Shown here: one piece after another, positions 1-6,959 of the stretch | Layout of the letters: the number at the start of each line of letters is the position of its first letter | Position numbering within the stretch: position 1 is the first letter of the stretch | Assembly (NCBI GenBank): GCA_964398055.1 | Contig: CAYNLK010000068.1 | Location: 1-32,312 of the forward strand | Direction of reading: 5' to 3' | Origin: CAYNLK01 sp964398055 | GTDB lineage: Bacteria; Chloroflexota; Anaerolineae; 4572-78; J111 | DNA: 32,312 nucleotides | Position numbers and translations under genes: made by a program | Notes under the pieces: generated by a model | Told to the model about the DNA's origin: nothing | Database searches by the model: none | What the model saw: the letters and a program-made list of their open reading frames with translations, nothing else

Positions 1-59
1 GACCCTCAACTTCCAGACCTTTGAAAAATCACAAATTATGACCTTATGAAGTATACCAC

Positions 60-117
60 TGGAGTTGAGGCTTTAGCCGGTTCCAGGGCTGAATTACCGG
101 CTAAAGCCTCGACTCCA
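60..117. repeat. Palindromic intergenic repeat (hairpin)
   Basis: Two 21-base arms (60-80 and 97-117) are inverted copies with a single mismatch and enclose a 16-base loop. The core reads GGCTTTAGCCGG. There is no T-tract on either side, so it is not a typical intrinsic terminator. It lies downstream of metW and resembles a dispersed REP or MITE-like palindrome. The rest of 1-196 shows no gene. Confidence 0.6.
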
Positions 118-196
118 ACTGTTCAATATCATTCTGACCCCGACAAATCTTGCCTTAAAATTGAGGTTTGGCCCTGGCCAGCGCCAGACAGCCGCC

Positions 197-820
197 TCAC
201 TTTAGCTCAAAAATGGCGATAGTGGCCCGCAAGTTCTTGTCACGCCGCACCGGGATGCGGTGGGGTCCTTGCAGGTAAATCTGCCTGGCAATGCGAATGC
301 CACGTTGCTGGCAATATTCGCCAAAATCACGCACGGTCAGCGGGCGAGCGCGGGGATTGGTGGCCCAGGGTTGGGGCAGGCCGGGGGCAATGGGCACCCG
401 GCCGGTGAGCAGTAAACTCAGCCGGCAGCGCCAGTGGCCCCAGTTGGGAAAGCTGACAATAGCCCGGTGACCGACCCGCAGCATCTCCCGCGAAATCAAA
501 TCGATGTCGTCCAGAAAGGGCAGGGTCTGGCTGAGAATGACCGTGTCAAAGGATTTATCCGGGTAATCGCCCAAGCCTTCATCCAGGTTGCCCTGGCGCA
601 CACTCAGGCCACGCTTGACGCAGGTCAACACCCCTGCTTCTGAAAGTTCGATACCCCGCCCCTTGATTTGATACCTGTCGATCAGGTAACGCAGTAACGC
701 GCCGTCGCCGCAACCCAGGTCGAGCACCTTTTCACCGGGTTGGATCAATTCAGCAATAGCCAACAGGTCGGGCCGGAGCGACGGGGTATTGTCTGGAGTA
801 ATGGTCTCGTCCTGTGCCAT
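197..820 (-). CDS. metW: Methionine biosynthesis protein MetW
   Basis: A 207-residue class I SAM-dependent methyltransferase-fold protein. The glycine-rich motif I, VLDLGCGDGALL (about residues 33-44), and the block ending SFPNWGHW are typical of MetW. MetW usually sits beside metX and is required for, or modulates, homoserine acyltransferase activity. Here it is the last gene of the minus-strand cysK-cysE-metY-metX-metW cluster, about 110 bases after metX. The family start is usually closer to the residues around LRPDLL, so the first 15 or so residues are an extension or the true start is slightly downstream. The biochemical role is inferred from family and context. Confidence 0.93.
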   Translation of the reverse strand: MAQDETITPDNTPSLRPDLLAIAELIQPGEKVLDLGCGDGALLRYLIDRYQIKGRGIELSEAGVLTCVKRGLSVRQGNLDEGLGDYPDKSFDTVILSQTLPFLDDIDLISREMLRVGHRAIVSFPNWGHWRCRLSLLLTGRVPIAPGLPQPWATNPRARPLTVRDFGEYCQQRGIRIARQIYLQGPHRIPVRRDKNLRATIAIFELK

Positions 821-848
821 AGTTTGACCTTCTTGAGGGGGTAAGGAG

Positions 849-938
849 GGGAGTAGGAAGTAAGGAGTAGGGAGTAAGTAAATCTTTCTTAATTCCTACT
901 CCCTACTCCTTACTCCCTACTCCCTACTCCCTACTCCC
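849..938. repeat. Inverted 7-bp repeat array (TACTCCC)n
   Basis: Six head-to-tail copies of TACTCCC (one variant TACTCCT) fill 897-938. Four copies in the opposite orientation (GGGAGTA and variants) fill 849-876. Arms 851-876 and 897-922 are complementary with one mismatch over 26 bases, so the array can form a long hairpin between metX and metW. The right arm runs into the end of metX and supplies its TAG stop codon at 931-933. Confidence 0.85.
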
Positions 939-2133
939 TGGGAATCTCCACAGGTAACAACAACGGCATCTCGGCCACCAGGGGCAGGGAGATTTTATGT
1001 TCGCCGACAATCCGCTCGAGGAAGTCGGAAATCAGCCGGGTCATCGTTTCCACTTCCAGCAAAAACGCATCGTGGCCCCAGGATGATTGCAGGTTGCAGT
1101 AGGTCACGTCGGCGCCCACCGCGGTCAGGGCGCTAACCAGCTCTTTGGAGTGGTAAGCCGGATAGAGCCAGTCGGAGGTGAAGGAAACGACCAGGTAAGT
1201 GATGTGGGCGCTGTTTCTAAAAGCTTCGGCCAGGCTGCCCCGGCCATTAGCCAGGTCAAAATAGTCCATGGCCTTGGTCACGTAGAGATAAGTGTTGGCG
1301 TCAAATCTCTCGGTGAAGCGACTGCCCTTGTAGCGTAGATAACTCTCAATGGCAAAGTCGGTCTCAAAATCGTAGCCATACCGTTCCCGACTCTGCAAGC
1401 GGCGGCTGAATTTCTGATGCATCGACTCTTCGCTCAGGTAGGTGATATGGCCCACCATGCGGGCCACCGCCAACCCGGCGTTGGGCGGGGTGCGGCCGTA
1501 GTAATCGCCGCCGTTCCAGTTGGGATCTGCGTAGATGGCCTGCCGCCCCACCTCGCTAAAGGCAATGAGCATGGGCGAGTGGCGAGCCGTGGTGGCCAGC
1601 GGCAGGACCGACCGGACCCGGTCAGGGTAGCTGACCGCCCATTGCAACACCTGCATCCCGCCCATACTACCCCCGGCTACGGCCAGCAGTTGGTCGATAC
1701 CCAGGTGGTCGATCAGGTAGCGCTGGGCCCGCACCATATCGGCAATGGTGATGACCGGGAATTTCAGGCCGTAAGGCTGGCCGGTTTTGGGATTGACTGA
1801 GCTGGGTCCGGTGGAACCCTGACAACCGCCGATAACGTTAGAGCAGATCACAAAATACTTATTGGTGTCAAAGGCCTTGCCCGGTCCAATGCAGTCATCC
1901 CACCAGCCCGGTTCCTGGTCGTTTTCAGAGCGATAGCCCGCGGCGTGAGCATCACCGGAGAGAGCGTGGACAATGAGAATCGCATTGGTGCGCTCGGCGT
2001 TGAGCTGGCCGTAGGTCTCATAAGCCAGAGTGATCGGGCCTAACGTTTCGCCGCTGTCAAGAGGCATCGGTTCATCTTCGGCAAAAGTGAAGTATTGGCG
2101 TTTGACAATTCCAACGGAGCCGGTGTTAGACAT
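931..2133 (-). CDS. metX: Homoserine O-acetyltransferase MetX
   Basis: An alpha/beta-hydrolase of 400 residues that activates homoserine by acyl transfer, the first committed step to methionine. The nucleophile elbow GGSMGG (154-159, Ser156), a distal Asp in FTSDWLYP and a His in SSWGHDAF form the expected triad. Length fits the family. I chose the ATG at 2133 because GAGAAGGGG precedes it at good spacing. A longer frame from 2175 begins inside a palindromic repeat and has no ribosome site. The neighbour metY uses O-acetylhomoserine, which favours acetyl-CoA over succinyl-CoA as donor, but MetX members can be succinyltransferases. The last residues are encoded by the heptamer repeat. Confidence 0.95.
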   Translation of the reverse strand: MSNTGSVGIVKRQYFTFAEDEPMPLDSGETLGPITLAYETYGQLNAERTNAILIVHALSGDAHAAGYRSENDQEPGWWDDCIGPGKAFDTNKYFVICSNVIGGCQGSTGPSSVNPKTGQPYGLKFPVITIADMVRAQRYLIDHLGIDQLLAVAGGSMGGMQVLQWAVSYPDRVRSVLPLATTARHSPMLIAFSEVGRQAIYADPNWNGGDYYGRTPPNAGLAVARMVGHITYLSEESMHQKFSRRLQSRERYGYDFETDFAIESYLRYKGSRFTERFDANTYLYVTKAMDYFDLANGRGSLAEAFRNSAHITYLVVSFTSDWLYPAYHSKELVSALTAVGADVTYCNLQSSWGHDAFLLEVETMTRLISDFLERIVGEHKISLPLVAEMPLLLPVEIPRE

Positions 2134-2168
2134 AACTCTACCCCTTCTCACAATGAGCCAGGAATTAA

Positions 2169-2241
2169 AGTCCACAGATAGTCACTGATCTACACAGATT
2201 TTTTGATTTTATCTGTGTCTACCTGTGAAAATCTGTGGACT
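2169..2241. repeat. Nested palindromic repeat between metY and metX
   Basis: An outer 11-bp inverted pair AGTCCACAGAT (2169-2179) and ATCTGTGGACT (2231-2241) encloses an inner 8-bp pair ACACAGAT (2192-2199) and ATCTGTGT (2211-2218). The DNA could fold into nested stems. It lies just before the metX ribosome site and looks like a dispersed intergenic repeat built on CACAGAT boxes. Confidence 0.7.
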
Positions 2242-2270
2242 GACTTGCATTAAATGTAACCAAACCGGAA

Positions 2271-3566
2271 TTATACCGCAGCCAAAGCCTGGTCCAAATC
2301 CCATAGAATGTCTTCAATATCCTCGATGCCGACGCTCAGGCGGATGAAGTCGGCGGTAACGCCGGCGCTCTCCTGCTCGGCCGGGGAAAGCTGGCTGTGG
2401 GTGGTGCTGGCCGGATGAATGGCCAGGCTCTTCGAGTCGCCTACGTTGGCCAGGTGGCTGAATAGTTTGAGATTATTGATGAACGTGCGCCCGGCTTCCA
2501 GGCCGCCTTTAATGCCGAAACCTAAAATGGCGCCGGGGCCTTTCGGCAGATATTTTCGGGCGGCCTCGTAGTCGGGATGGCTCTTGAGGCCAGGGTAAGT
2601 TACCCAGTTGACCCTGGCATGGCCCTCCAGAAATTCGGCCACTTTTTGGGCATTGCTAACGTGGCGTTCCATGCGCAAGCTGAGCGTTTCCAACCCCTGC
2701 AAAAACAGCCAGGAATTTAAGGGGGCCTGGCAGGCGCCAATATCCCGTAGAATTTGAACACGAGTTTTGAGAATAAAAGCCGGCGCGCCCAGGTCGGCGT
2801 AAACTAAACCGTGGTAGCTCTCATCCGGTTCGGTAAAGTTGGCAAAGCGACCGCTACCGGCCCAATCGAAGTTGCCGCCATCGACGATCATGCCGCCGAT
2901 GCTGGTGCCGTGCCCACCGATAAATTTGGTGGTGGAGTGGACGACAATGTTGGCCCCCCACTCGAACGGGCGGCACAGATACGGGGTGGCAAACGTATTG
3001 TCGATCATCAACGGCAGGCCGTACTCCTGGCCAATCGCGGCCACCTCGGCAAAGGGAAAAATGTTGATGCGCGGATTGCCCAGCGTTTCACCAAAAAGAA
3101 TCTTGGTATTCGGCTTGATGGCCCGGCGGAAATTCTCCGGATCGCTTGGATCGACAAAGGTCACCTCGATGCCGATACGAGGAAAAGTGTAGTTGAACTG
3201 GTTGAACGTCCCCCCGTACAGCGTTGAGGCCGAGACGATGTGGTCGCCGGCGCCGCACAAAGCCAAAATGGCCATAGTTTGCGCGCCGTGGCCGGAACTG
3301 GCCGCCAGCGCCCCAACGCCACCCTCCAGGTCGGCCATACGTTGCTCAAACACGTCACTGGTGGGATTCATAATCCGGGTGTAGATGTTGCCGAACTCCT
3401 GCAAGGCAAACAGGCGAGCGGCATGCTCGGTGTCCTTGAAAACATAGGAAGTGGTCTGGTAGATGGGTACTGCCCGCGACCCCGTCGTCGGATCGGGCTG
3501 CTGGCCGGCGTGAAGCTGGCGGGTGGTAAAGCCAAAGTGATGATTATTCGTTTGATTGTTTACCAT
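2271..3566 (-). CDS. metY: O-acetylhomoserine sulfhydrylase (aminocarboxypropyltransferase) MetY
   Basis: A 431-residue Cys/Met-metabolism PLP enzyme that converts O-acetylhomoserine and sulfide to homocysteine in the cytoplasm. The PLP-binding lysine is Lys214 in STTKFIGGHG. Asp189 (MIDNTFATPY) would contact the pyridine nitrogen, and YTRIMNPT (from Tyr62) supplies phosphate contacts from the partner subunit. The long form, about 430 residues with the GGMIVDGGNF insertion, is typical of OAH sulfhydrylases rather than cystathionine gamma-synthase. The ribosome site AGGGGG lies upstream of the ATG. It starts 24 bases after cysE ends, which supports co-transcription. Confidence 0.96.
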   Translation of the reverse strand: MVNNQTNNHHFGFTTRQLHAGQQPDPTTGSRAVPIYQTTSYVFKDTEHAARLFALQEFGNIYTRIMNPTSDVFEQRMADLEGGVGALAASSGHGAQTMAILALCGAGDHIVSASTLYGGTFNQFNYTFPRIGIEVTFVDPSDPENFRRAIKPNTKILFGETLGNPRINIFPFAEVAAIGQEYGLPLMIDNTFATPYLCRPFEWGANIVVHSTTKFIGGHGTSIGGMIVDGGNFDWAGSGRFANFTEPDESYHGLVYADLGAPAFILKTRVQILRDIGACQAPLNSWLFLQGLETLSLRMERHVSNAQKVAEFLEGHARVNWVTYPGLKSHPDYEAARKYLPKGPGAILGFGIKGGLEAGRTFINNLKLFSHLANVGDSKSLAIHPASTTHSQLSPAEQESAGVTADFIRLSVGIEDIEDILWDLDQALAAV

Positions 3567-3590
3567 TATGTAATTCCCCCTGTTAAAATT

Positions 3591-4295
3591 TTAGATTGAA
3601 AAATCTTGCCCCCGCCAGATGCCATGATCCGGCGTATGAGGTAACGGATGGGCGTCGGTGTGGCTATTGAGCCGGTTCTCCAACTCCTCGATGTGGTACA
3701 TCAGCGAGGTCAGCGTCTCGCTGATCACATCGGGCAGCAGACCGTGGTCCAGGTCAGGCAAGGTCTTGGTAGGGCGAGGTTTGCTGCGAACTACAATCCG
3801 GCCGGGAATACCGACCACCACCGAGTCGGGCGGCACCGACTTGATGACTACGGCATTGGCGCCAATGCGGCTGTCCTCACCAATCGTAATATCGCCCAGC
3901 ACTTTGGCCCCGGCGCCCACCACCACCCGGTCGCCCAGGGTAGGGTGGCGTTTACCCTTGGTCAGGCTGGTCCCGCCCAGGGTGACGCCGTGGTAGAGGG
4001 TTACATCGGCTCCTACCTCGGCCGTTTCACCGATCACCACACCCATGCCGTGGTCGATGAACAGGCGGGGGCCGATGGTAGCGCCGGGGTGGATTTCGAT
4101 CCCGGTCAGAAAACGGACCACATGGGAGAGCCAGCGGGCCAATACTCTGAAGTTGCGGCCCCAAAGCCAGTGGGTCAACCGGTGGCCCCAGACGGCGTGC
4201 AGGCCGGGATAGCAGAGCAAAATTTCCAGAGTGCTACGCGCCGCCGGGTCTCGCTCAAACACCGACTCGATATCACTGCGTAATTGTTTGAACAT
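3591..4295 (-). CDS. cysE: Serine O-acetyltransferase CysE
   Basis: A 234-residue cytosolic left-handed beta-helix acetyltransferase making O-acetylserine for cysteine synthase. The N-terminal helical part (FKQLRSDIESVFERDPAAR) is followed by hexapeptide repeats from about residue 65, including IDHGMGVVIGETAEVG and the loop LGGTSLTKGKRHP, all diagnostic of CysE. The IDHG histidine is catalytic in the family. A strong ribosome site, AGGAGG, precedes the ATG. The length is the short bacterial form. The tail after about residue 185 is poorly conserved and does not clearly end in the C-terminal Ile that inserts into CysK, although the final residue here is Ile. Confidence 0.96.
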   Translation of the reverse strand: MFKQLRSDIESVFERDPAARSTLEILLCYPGLHAVWGHRLTHWLWGRNFRVLARWLSHVVRFLTGIEIHPGATIGPRLFIDHGMGVVIGETAEVGADVTLYHGVTLGGTSLTKGKRHPTLGDRVVVGAGAKVLGDITIGEDSRIGANAVVIKSVPPDSVVVGIPGRIVVRSKPRPTKTLPDLDHGLLPDVISETLTSLMYHIEELENRLNSHTDAHPLPHTPDHGIWRGQDFSI

Positions 4296-4326
4296 CGTTG
4301 CATACCTCCTGTCCGGCTAACCGCAT

Positions 4327-4402
4327 CGACCGCCGACCGCTGACCGCCGACAACTGACCACTGATCACTGACCACTGATCACTGATCACTGATCACTGAC
4401 CA
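4327..4402. repeat. Tandem 7-bp repeat array (CTGAYCA)n
   Basis: Seven uninterrupted copies of CTGATCA or CTGACCA run from 4354 to 4402. Four degenerate heptamers of the form CGACCGC precede them from 4327. The array fills most of the cysK-cysE gap. It resembles the short tandemly repeated heptamers known from cyanobacteria and other bacteria. Function is unknown, and slippage could change the spacing. Confidence 0.88.
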
Positions 4403-4409
4403 CTGGCCT

Positions 4410-5342
4410 CTAATCGGCCAGGTCGGCAAACAGGGCTGTACTCAAATACCGTTCCCCAAAGGAGGGAATGATGACGACCACCAACTTGCCGGCGTTTTCC
4501 GGGCGACGGGCGACCTGCAAGGCAGCCCAGGTGGCCGCGCCAGACGAAATGCCGACCAGCAGTCCTTCTTCGCGGGCCATCTGCCGGGCGATGGTAAAGG
4601 CGTCTTCATTTTTTACCCGGATGATCTCATCGTAAATTTGGGTATTGAGTACGGCGGGTACAAAACCGGCGCCGATGCCCTGGATTGGGTGCGGCCCTTT
4701 TTGCCCCCCCGACAGCACCGGCGAAGCATCCGGCTCAACCGCAATGGCCTGGAAAGAAGGCTTGCGCGGTTTGATAACTTCACCCACCCCGGTAATGGTG
4801 CCGCCGGTGCCAATACCCGCCACCAGGAAATCGACCTGACCGTCGGTATCCCGCCAGATCTCCTCAGCGGTGGTGCGGCGGTGAATCTCCGGGTTGGCCG
4901 GATTTTTAAACTGCTGCGGGATGAAATAGCGTGGATCGGCTGCCGCCAGCTCCTCGGCTTTGTTGATGGCCCCGGCCATGCCCTCGCTGCCGGGGGTGAG
5001 GATTAGCTCAGCCCCATAGGCCCGTAATAACATGTGCCGCTCCTTGCTCATCGTGTCGGGCATCACCAGGGCGCAGCGATAGCCCCGGGCGGCGCAGACA
5101 AAAGCCAGGGCGATGCCAGTGTTGCCGCTGGTCGGCTCCAGAACGATGGTATCGGGTTTGATCAGCCCGGCTTGCTCGGCCGCGTCGATCATCGACACGC
5201 CGATCCGGTCCTTAACACTGTGAGCCGGGTTGTAGAACTCCAGCTTGGCAACTACGGTCGCCACGCAGCCCTCGGTAACGCGGCGGAGGCGGACCAGCGG
5301 CGTATTCCCCACTAATTCGGTCACATCATTTGCAATTTTCAT
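4410..5342 (-). CDS. cysK: Cysteine synthase A (O-acetylserine sulfhydrylase)
   Basis: A 310-residue fold-type II PLP enzyme forming cysteine from O-acetylserine and sulfide. The PLP lysine is Lys44 in NPAHSVKDRIG. The substrate loop PTSGNTG follows at about 70-76, the phosphate-binding GTGGT loop lies near the middle, and the late GISSGAA motif matches the family. The end, GERYLSTALF, is typical of CysK. The start is supported by GGAGAG just upstream. It is the first gene of the minus-strand sulfur cluster and lies about 30 bases behind an intrinsic terminator, so read-through of that terminator is a plausible control point. Confidence 0.96.
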   Translation of the reverse strand: MKIANDVTELVGNTPLVRLRRVTEGCVATVVAKLEFYNPAHSVKDRIGVSMIDAAEQAGLIKPDTIVLEPTSGNTGIALAFVCAARGYRCALVMPDTMSKERHMLLRAYGAELILTPGSEGMAGAINKAEELAAADPRYFIPQQFKNPANPEIHRRTTAEEIWRDTDGQVDFLVAGIGTGGTITGVGEVIKPRKPSFQAIAVEPDASPVLSGGQKGPHPIQGIGAGFVPAVLNTQIYDEIIRVKNEDAFTIARQMAREEGLLVGISSGAATWAALQVARRPENAGKLVVVIIPSFGERYLSTALFADLAD

Positions 5343-5373
5343 AGCTCTCCATCCTCAAAATTGAATTTTTTGT

Positions 5374-5413
5374 AAAACAAACAGCGCCACCGGACTCTGG
5401 TCCAATGGCGCTG
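5374..5413 (-). terminator. Intrinsic terminator in the cysK leader
   Basis: Read on the minus strand, arms 5400-5413 and 5382-5395 form 14 pairs (two of them G-U) around a 4-base loop. TTTGTTTT follows at 5381-5374. It ends about 31 bases before the cysK start and points towards it, so it either ends an upstream leader or small RNA or attenuates the sulfur cluster. Confidence 0.85.
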
Positions 5414-5600
5414 ATCATCTGCGCTGATTATCCGCTCCAGCCGACCATCCGTGACCGACACACGGAGGACAGTGGGCTTTTTTCTGGCTAACAGGCGGGT
5501 TCCTGCGCCGGAGAGCTATCCCACTGCCTCCGCTTCAAACAGGAACAGCTGCACATCAAATGCACCGCCAGCGATGAAACCATATTACGATAACCTCTAA
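5414..5600 (-). promoter_or_regulatory. Candidate structured leader RNA upstream of cysK
   Basis: The 343-base gap between the L,D-transpeptidase and cysK has no convincing gene but shows strong secondary structure. Segments 5520-5532 and 5463-5476 pair over 13 bases with one bulge. CAGGAAC at 5540-5546 can pair with GTTCCTG at 5499-5505 inside that loop, giving an H-type pseudoknot arrangement. The terminator at 5374-5413 follows. I could not match it to S-box, SAM-IV, T-box or cobalamin consensus motifs. It may be an unrecognised sulfur-responsive leader or an independent small RNA. Either strand could carry the fold, but the terminator favours the minus strand. Confidence 0.5.
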
Positions 5601-5685
5601 ACCGACCGCTCAAGGTTGCCCCAAGTGGAAATAGGAATAGTTACAATGGCTGCCAATTCTACACAACTCCCAGTTTATTGTCAAA

Positions 5686-6738
5686 TCATTCGTGAACCCA
5701 CACCCAGGTACCGGGATTTTCGGCCGTGGCCAGGATCCAGCCGGTTTCACCAGTGGGGGTGGTCCAGTCGTACAGCCAGCGGGCGTCGGCCAGCGAGAGA
5801 TTGATGCAGCCGCGCGAATGGCGAATGCCAAAACGGTCGTGCCAGTAGGCTCCATGCAGAGCAAAACCGCCATTGAAATACATGGTCCAGGGTACATCTT
5901 CCAGAAAGTAGTAATCCGGATAGCCTTCCCGGCCACTCATCTTGGCCTGCTTAATCTTGATCCAAATTTGAAACAGACCGGGTTCGGTTTGCCACCAGGG
6001 TAAACCTGAGGAAACCAACGTGGCGTAAACCATCTGATCACCTTCGTAGGCGGCCAACGTCTGCTCATACAGGTCAACTTCGATCCACTTGTCGGCGGGG
6101 CCAACACCTTCCGGCCGGGATTTGGGAGTCACAATGGCCACCATGCCCTGCTCAACCCACTGGTTGTACCCTACCCGGTACCAGTTCCGGTCTTCGACTA
6201 ACCGGGTCTCTTCAATCGGTACGATTGTGTAGCGGGTCAACAGCACAGTATTGTCCCCCGGCAGCTCACCAGGTCCGGCGGCGGTGTAAACGTCAAAAAC
6301 AACCCAGGCAAATGTTGTGGGCGTCGACACGACTACACCGCGAAATTTTGACGGTTGGTACAGCTCCAGGTAATCGGCCTGGATATATTCATTGGCATTG
6401 ACGGCATACCATACTTGCTCATCGTAGAGGATAGGGTCAACCGCCGCCAGCGTTACCCACACGTAACCGCTGTCCACCAGCCGGGTTGGCGGGAGACCTT
6501 GCGCCGGATCGAGCGGGTGCTGGTAGACCGGCACGCTGCCGGTAAGCACGCGGGCGTAAATCAATGAGGGTAAATTTTCATGGTCAGGAGGAGGGGACAG
6601 ATGATTGGGCGGCAGCACGCTGGACGGCGGATTAGAGTGGGCCGAAGCTACCCCACCGAGGGTGATGAGCGCCAGACTAACCGTCCCAACAAAGGCCAAA
6701 AGGAGGCGACCCCATAACCTGGTCAACTGTTGTCCCAT
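5686..6738 (-). CDS. Secreted L,D-transpeptidase (YkuD domain)
   Basis: A 350-residue exported protein. An N-terminal signal segment (about residues 8-33, ending near VASAHS) leads to a mature region with SH3-like beta segments at about 60-205 and a C-terminal YkuD catalytic domain from about 215. His295 in LHGAYW and Cys311 in HSRGCINLS (SRGC at 308-311) are the expected catalytic residues. The family makes 3-3 peptidoglycan cross-links or attaches proteins to peptidoglycan outside the membrane. GGGGGAA precedes the ATG. It is transcribed away from the histidine kinase gene. Its stop is about 340 bases ahead of cysK, so it probably belongs to a separate transcription unit. Confidence 0.9.
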   Translation of the reverse strand: MGQQLTRLWGRLLLAFVGTVSLALITLGGVASAHSNPPSSVLPPNHLSPPPDHENLPSLIYARVLTGSVPVYQHPLDPAQGLPPTRLVDSGYVWVTLAAVDPILYDEQVWYAVNANEYIQADYLELYQPSKFRGVVVSTPTTFAWVVFDVYTAAGPGELPGDNTVLLTRYTIVPIEETRLVEDRNWYRVGYNQWVEQGMVAIVTPKSRPEGVGPADKWIEVDLYEQTLAAYEGDQMVYATLVSSGLPWWQTEPGLFQIWIKIKQAKMSGREGYPDYYFLEDVPWTMYFNGGFALHGAYWHDRFGIRHSRGCINLSLADARWLYDWTTPTGETGWILATAENPGTWVWVHE

Positions 6739-6855
6739 TGTTTTCCCCCAATTAAGTTATTTTACGGCTGTTCGTGACAATATCTTATTTTATTTGTACG
6801 GATAAGAACAGTTCATCCTTCACTGTTTGGCTGATTTTTTACCATCAAATTGAAT

Positions 6856-6909
6856 GGATATCCCTCATTGCCGAAAATCAATACATGCGGTATCCTTCAT
6901 CATAGGATA
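6856..6909. promoter_or_regulatory. Possible operator in the divergent ldt/kinase gap
   Basis: The 221-base gap between divergent genes contains the palindrome GGATATCC (6856-6863) and the inverted pair TATCCT/AGGATA with a 7-base spacer (6891-6909). Both share the GGATA box and lie 50-100 bases upstream of the histidine kinase start. This could be a binding site for a dimeric regulator. No convincing -35/-10 pair was found. Confidence 0.3.
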
Positions 6910-6959
6910 TCACAACTCAACAATCTGTTAAGATCAAATTTTTGTTTCAAGCAACGCCG

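Noticed and set aside
931..2175. Longer metX start at 2175
   Set aside because: The extra residues are encoded within a palindromic repeat and lack a ribosome site, while the ATG at 2133 has a good one.
4327..4402. Possible CRISPR array
   Set aside because: The units are 7 bp and contiguous, with no unique spacers and no cas genes. It is a simple tandem repeat.
5374..5600. SAM (S-box), T-box or cobalamin riboswitch before cysK
   Set aside because: The signature blocks (for example GATGAAACCCGGCAACC of the S-box or AGGGTGGNACCGCG of the T-box) are absent, so only an unassigned leader is reported.
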